Shown: positions 61,117-64,000 of the stretch, in pieces
How positions within the stretch are numbered: position 1 is the stretch's first letter
Layout: each line of letters opens with the position of its first letter
Assembly (NCBI RefSeq): GCF_002878395.1
Contig: NC_061118.1
Span: 132,404,286 to 132,468,285 of the forward strand
DNA from: Capsicum annuum
Taxonomy: Eukaryota > Streptophyta > Magnoliopsida > Solanales > Solanaceae
DNA length: 64,000 bases
Direction of reading: 5' to 3'
Program-made: the position numbers and the translations under genes
The notes under the pieces: model-generated
What the model was told of the DNA's origin: nothing
The model's database searches: none
The model's input: only the letters and a program-made list of their open reading frames with translations

Positions 61117-61164
61117 GATTCAGATTCAGATTTAGATTTAGATTTAGATTTAGATTTAGATTTA
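61117..61164. repeat. Hexanucleotide run (GATTCA)2(GATTTA)6
   Basis: Eight tandem hexamers in the copia LTR, after the TATA region. Family members differ in copy number, as far as I recall; this copy has eight. Confidence 0.95.
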
Positions 61165-61224
61165 AAAAATGATCGATTGAGAGATTATCTTTTCAGACAA
61201 AATTCATTTGAAACTTAAAAATTA

Positions 61225-62137
61225 GTGATGTCTTTTTGGTATGATGGAAAATATTTTCTGGAAAATGTTTTCCTATTTCTCCTTGTTTGGTTATAGTAAA
61301 ATATTGGGAAAATATTTTCCAAGATAACTCATTTTCCTCTATTTGAGGGAAAACGACTTCCCTCATGGACCAAGGGAAGTTATTTTTCAAAAAATGACAA
61401 ATGTGACTTATGTCCCCCCCCCCCCCACCCCACCAACATTCATATTCACATGACTCAAAAAATTCACATTTCTAAAAAATTTATATTGCTCAAAAATATT
61501 TTTCACTATGCTTTGCTTTAATTTTTCACTGCTTGAAATAAAAAATAGTGAAGCCCGAATTTTTTCATTTTCGATGTTCGTTGAATTTATTGTTATTTTC
61601 ATATGCATAGAGGAAGACTTACCTATGTTACTTTTGTTAATTGCATATTTCATTTTGTCATCGATGTAACTTATTTCACGAGGTTGAATAAGCTTGTCAT
61701 TCCGTTATATTTCTATTAATTGTAGTATCCTGAGATTGTCCTGACAAAATGTTGAAAAATGTCTCCTATATTTGCTAATTAATAGTTGCTTAAATTTAGT
61801 GATTGTAAAATTTTAGTATTCGATATTGATATTATTTGTTATGCTTATATTAGTTCTTACAAATTGTTGAGTTGCTAGAGGCACTGATATACTAGTTAAC
61901 AGTTAGTAGTATTTTCTAAAAAATATTTTTCACTCACCAATCAAACACTAGAAAATATTTTTCTAAATAATACTTTCTACTCACCAACCAAACACCATAA
62001 AATCTTTTTTGGAAAATATTTTCCACTCACCAACCAAACATGAGAAAATAAGTAGAAAACCAACTTATTTTTCAGGAAAACATTTTCCAAGAAAACATTT
62101 TCCATGGAAAATATTTTCCATCATACCAAACACACCC
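61225..62137. mobile_element. Tourist/Harbinger-like MITE
   Basis: The terminal inverted repeats share TTTGGTATGATGGAAAATAT (left at 61235-61254; right as reverse complement ending near 62129). Outside them TTA stands at 61222-61224 and 62138-62140, the 3-bp duplication of PIF/Harbinger-type elements. Inside there are palindromic GGAAAATATTTTCC motifs and a C13 run (61414-61426). It has no coding frame. A hAT origin is the alternative. Confidence 0.65.
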
Positions 62138-62937
62138 TTAATCCAAAAATCTAATATAAAAATTTTCTCCATTTGTTGATGCATCCGAGCATGCGCGGAC
62201 GCATGTCACAATGCACCTCAAAGGAATGTGATTCTTTGAGGCACTGTTTAAAAGGAAAAAGTGACCTACGAGCGTAGGTCATCATCAGCGGATGCAGGTG
62301 AGGTCCACAGATGAGACAAAAGATTCTGTTTCGAGCACGACCTGCAAGCAGCAGGTGGGGTTCGCATGTCATTTCGATGTTTCAAACAGCTGTACTTTTT
62401 ATGAACCATTGTTGTTTTTCAGAAGCAACACCTTTTTTCAATAAATACCTAATTTTTTCCCAGATATTGGCACGAAATTTTGAAGTTAAAAACTCTACTT
62501 CTTCCTAAAAACTCAAGTGTGATTTACGAATTGTTGAGTGTGTTCAAAGTTTAACAAATTTGAGGTGTGACTATTTGTTGCGGTGAATCATTTTATCCTG
62601 AAAGGATATAGTACATAAACCTCGGGTACTTGAGGGGAATAAATTCCTTAAGAATGCACCGTGAATTTGATGGACTTGATTCTTTCTTTCTTCATCTTTT
62701 TCTCATTTTTTTTATTTTTCAAAAAATAATTTGAACTTCATTTTGATAGTTTATAAGTTGTTTGAAGTTCTTGTTGTAAATGCAGATTGTACCTAGAAAA
62801 GAAACAATATTCAAAACATGCAAAAATCATAAAACAATTGTTAGCAACTAAACTGTAGTGATTTCTGGAAGTTTCTCTTCAAATTTGTGTAGGATCAATT
62901 TAGCTGAATCGGCTAAAGGCAAAACTAAAAAAGAGAA

Positions 62938-63533
62938 GGGAAAAGGCTCAAATAAGCTATCGAACTATTGTATTCATTCGTTATAAGTTTGGCTCATTTA
63001 TGTCATCACCTTTAAAAGTTTGGCTCATCTATCCCACTAGTGTTGCAAAAAAAAATTATTTGTGCCATTATTTTACAACGATGATTTTGCAAAATTATTT
63101 TTATCACGTGACCCTTTGTGAGAAGTTTATATCACCAAATCTAAATCAACCAATATTACTTAAATCAAAATAAAAAAAATTATATCCATTAAAATAAACC
63201 TAACACAATTAATGAGTTTGATTTTTAATTTTAATTAGTCTGATTTTATTTTTAATAAGTTTAATTTTTATTTTAACTGTTTGGATCAAAATTTATTTTA
63301 GTGGATTCAATTTTTTATTTTTTATTTTAAGTAATATTGATTGATTTGGATCTGATAATATGGACCTCATAAGAGGTCACGTAACAAAAATTATTTTGCA
63401 AAAATCACTATTATAAAATAATGGCATGAATGAATAATTTTGTAACGATAATAATATAGATGAACCAAACTTATAACAGATAATATAAATGAATAATTTC
63501 TAATAATTTGTGGGTATATTTTAGCCTTTCCCC
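62938..63533. mobile_element. Mutator-like MITE with long terminal inverted repeats
   Basis: GGGAAAAGGCTCAAATA at the left pairs with CCTTTCCCC-ended TATTTTAGCC at the right. Similarity continues inward for about 200 bp on each arm (TTATAAGTTTGG(C/T)TCAT, TGCCATTATTTTA, CACGTGACC / CACGTAAC-type text). Outside are AAAAAGAGAA (62928-62937) and AAAAAGACAA (63534-63543), a 10-bp duplication with one mismatch, the size a Mutator-type element makes. No transposase is present. Confidence 0.75.
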
Positions 63534-63543
63534 AAAAAGACAA

Positions 63544-64000
63544 TGGCAACACAATCATTTCAACACCATTTTGTGTATAATTTTCTCTTATGGAAATATT
63601 TGGGAGAGTGAGAACAAAGCAGTGGTACTAAAGTAACTCGTACCAAAAATATTCTTGGTAGTACATGGTGTGTGGTACTTTATTCAATTGCATGTGAGTT
63701 TTCGAAATTTGGTGTCTCTATTAAAAACAAAAATCATTATACCTAAACAAAAGAAAAAAAGGTAAGAGTGGTAGGGTATAGATTTTGAAAAGGCCACCCT
63801 TTTTCAGAGTTTCAGTTACTGCTTTTTATTTCACTGGACGACAAATTTAAACACCTCTGTAGGGTACCTCTTCTAATTTTTTTTCTTTCTTTCTAATTTA
63901 TGTTTTTACTAGATGCTATGACAGTTTTAAAAATAAATAATTCAAATTTGATATTTTTTAAAAAAGTGATTAGTCGGGTATACTAGTTTTACTTTATAAT
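63544..64000. other. Unassigned AT-rich end of window
   Basis: No coding frame, repeat or element signature recognised in these 457 bases. It may be non-element DNA or the edge of another insertion. Confidence 0.4.

Larger units (their letters stand above)
60909..62880 (+). repeat. 3' LTR of the plus-strand copia, interrupted by a MITE; right end approximate
   Basis: It starts TGTTGGATTTCAAGTG. It contains an inverted repeat with a TATA sequence in the loop (CATGCTT, 61017-61023; TATA near 61026-61030; AAGCATG, 61032-61038), a CACGTG at 61043 and a hexamer run at 61117-61164. After the MITE (61225-62137) text of the same LTR type resumes (GCAGCAGGTGGGGTTCGC, CAATAAATACC, CCTGAAAGGATATAGTAC). 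I cannot fix the right end; it may be anywhere from about 62840 to 62930. Confidence 0.6.

Noticed and set aside
1..64000. tRNA or rRNA genes
   Set aside because: I looked for clover-leaf patterns and conserved rRNA text and saw none; the only tRNA-related sites are the retroelement primer sites.

Overview
This is plant nuclear DNA, most likely from a member of the nightshade family (Solanaceae) with a repeat-rich genome. That assignment rests on recognisable family features: chromoviral LTRs that start TGTAA(T/C)(A/G)CCC and end TTACA, an Ogre/Tat-type gag with its arginine-tRNA-like primer site, Athila sequence with the GGGAGGCAACCC signature, and a copia LTR with a GATTTA hexamer run. I made no database search. 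I see no convincing host gene, tRNA, rRNA or CRISPR array. Positions 1 to about 62,900 appear to be one nested cluster of transposable elements, followed by a small DNA-transposon-like repeat and about 460 bases I cannot assign. || Layout, outermost first. (1) A plus-strand Ty1/copia element is the base layer. Its integrase end lies at 35394-35776, its RT/RNase H at 58945-60353 and its 3' LTR starts at 60909; its 5' part would lie left of the window. (2) An Athila-type Ty3 element (plus, 7330-35393) sits in it. This element has gag-protease remnants, no RT or integrase, and a second long broken ORF with a plant-transposon (PF20167-like) domain behind a promoter-and-intron-like stretch. (3) The Athila element was hit by a minus-strand Ogre-like element (1-7329, left end outside), by a chromovirus now reduced to a solo LTR (11842-14001, perfect GGTTA target duplication), by chromovirus C (16753-29648) and by an L1-type LINE (30187-35023, 16-base duplication). 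(4) A minus-strand copia element (35777-58944) split the base copia. (5) Chromovirus A (plus, 37209-56090) split that minus copia, and chromovirus B (minus, 44422-54105) split the 3' LTR of A. || All coding regions are damaged. The longest open frames are the A RT/RNase H (41170-42615) and the B integrase (46769-47812). The elements do not work together as a system; each is an independent retroelement with the standard gag, protease, RT, RNase H, integrase scheme. || The most unusual parts are: the interior of chromovirus C, a head-to-tail array of about 4.5 units of 1.44 kb that fuse the LTR head to gag and replace pol; the LTR-like palindrome block, TATA box and intron signals inside the Athila element ahead of its extra ORF; palindromic blocks that differ between LTR families; and a bias of in-frame stops toward TAG in place of CAG. 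A restriction throughout: distances and motifs were read by eye, so boundaries marked as approximate may be off by tens of bases.
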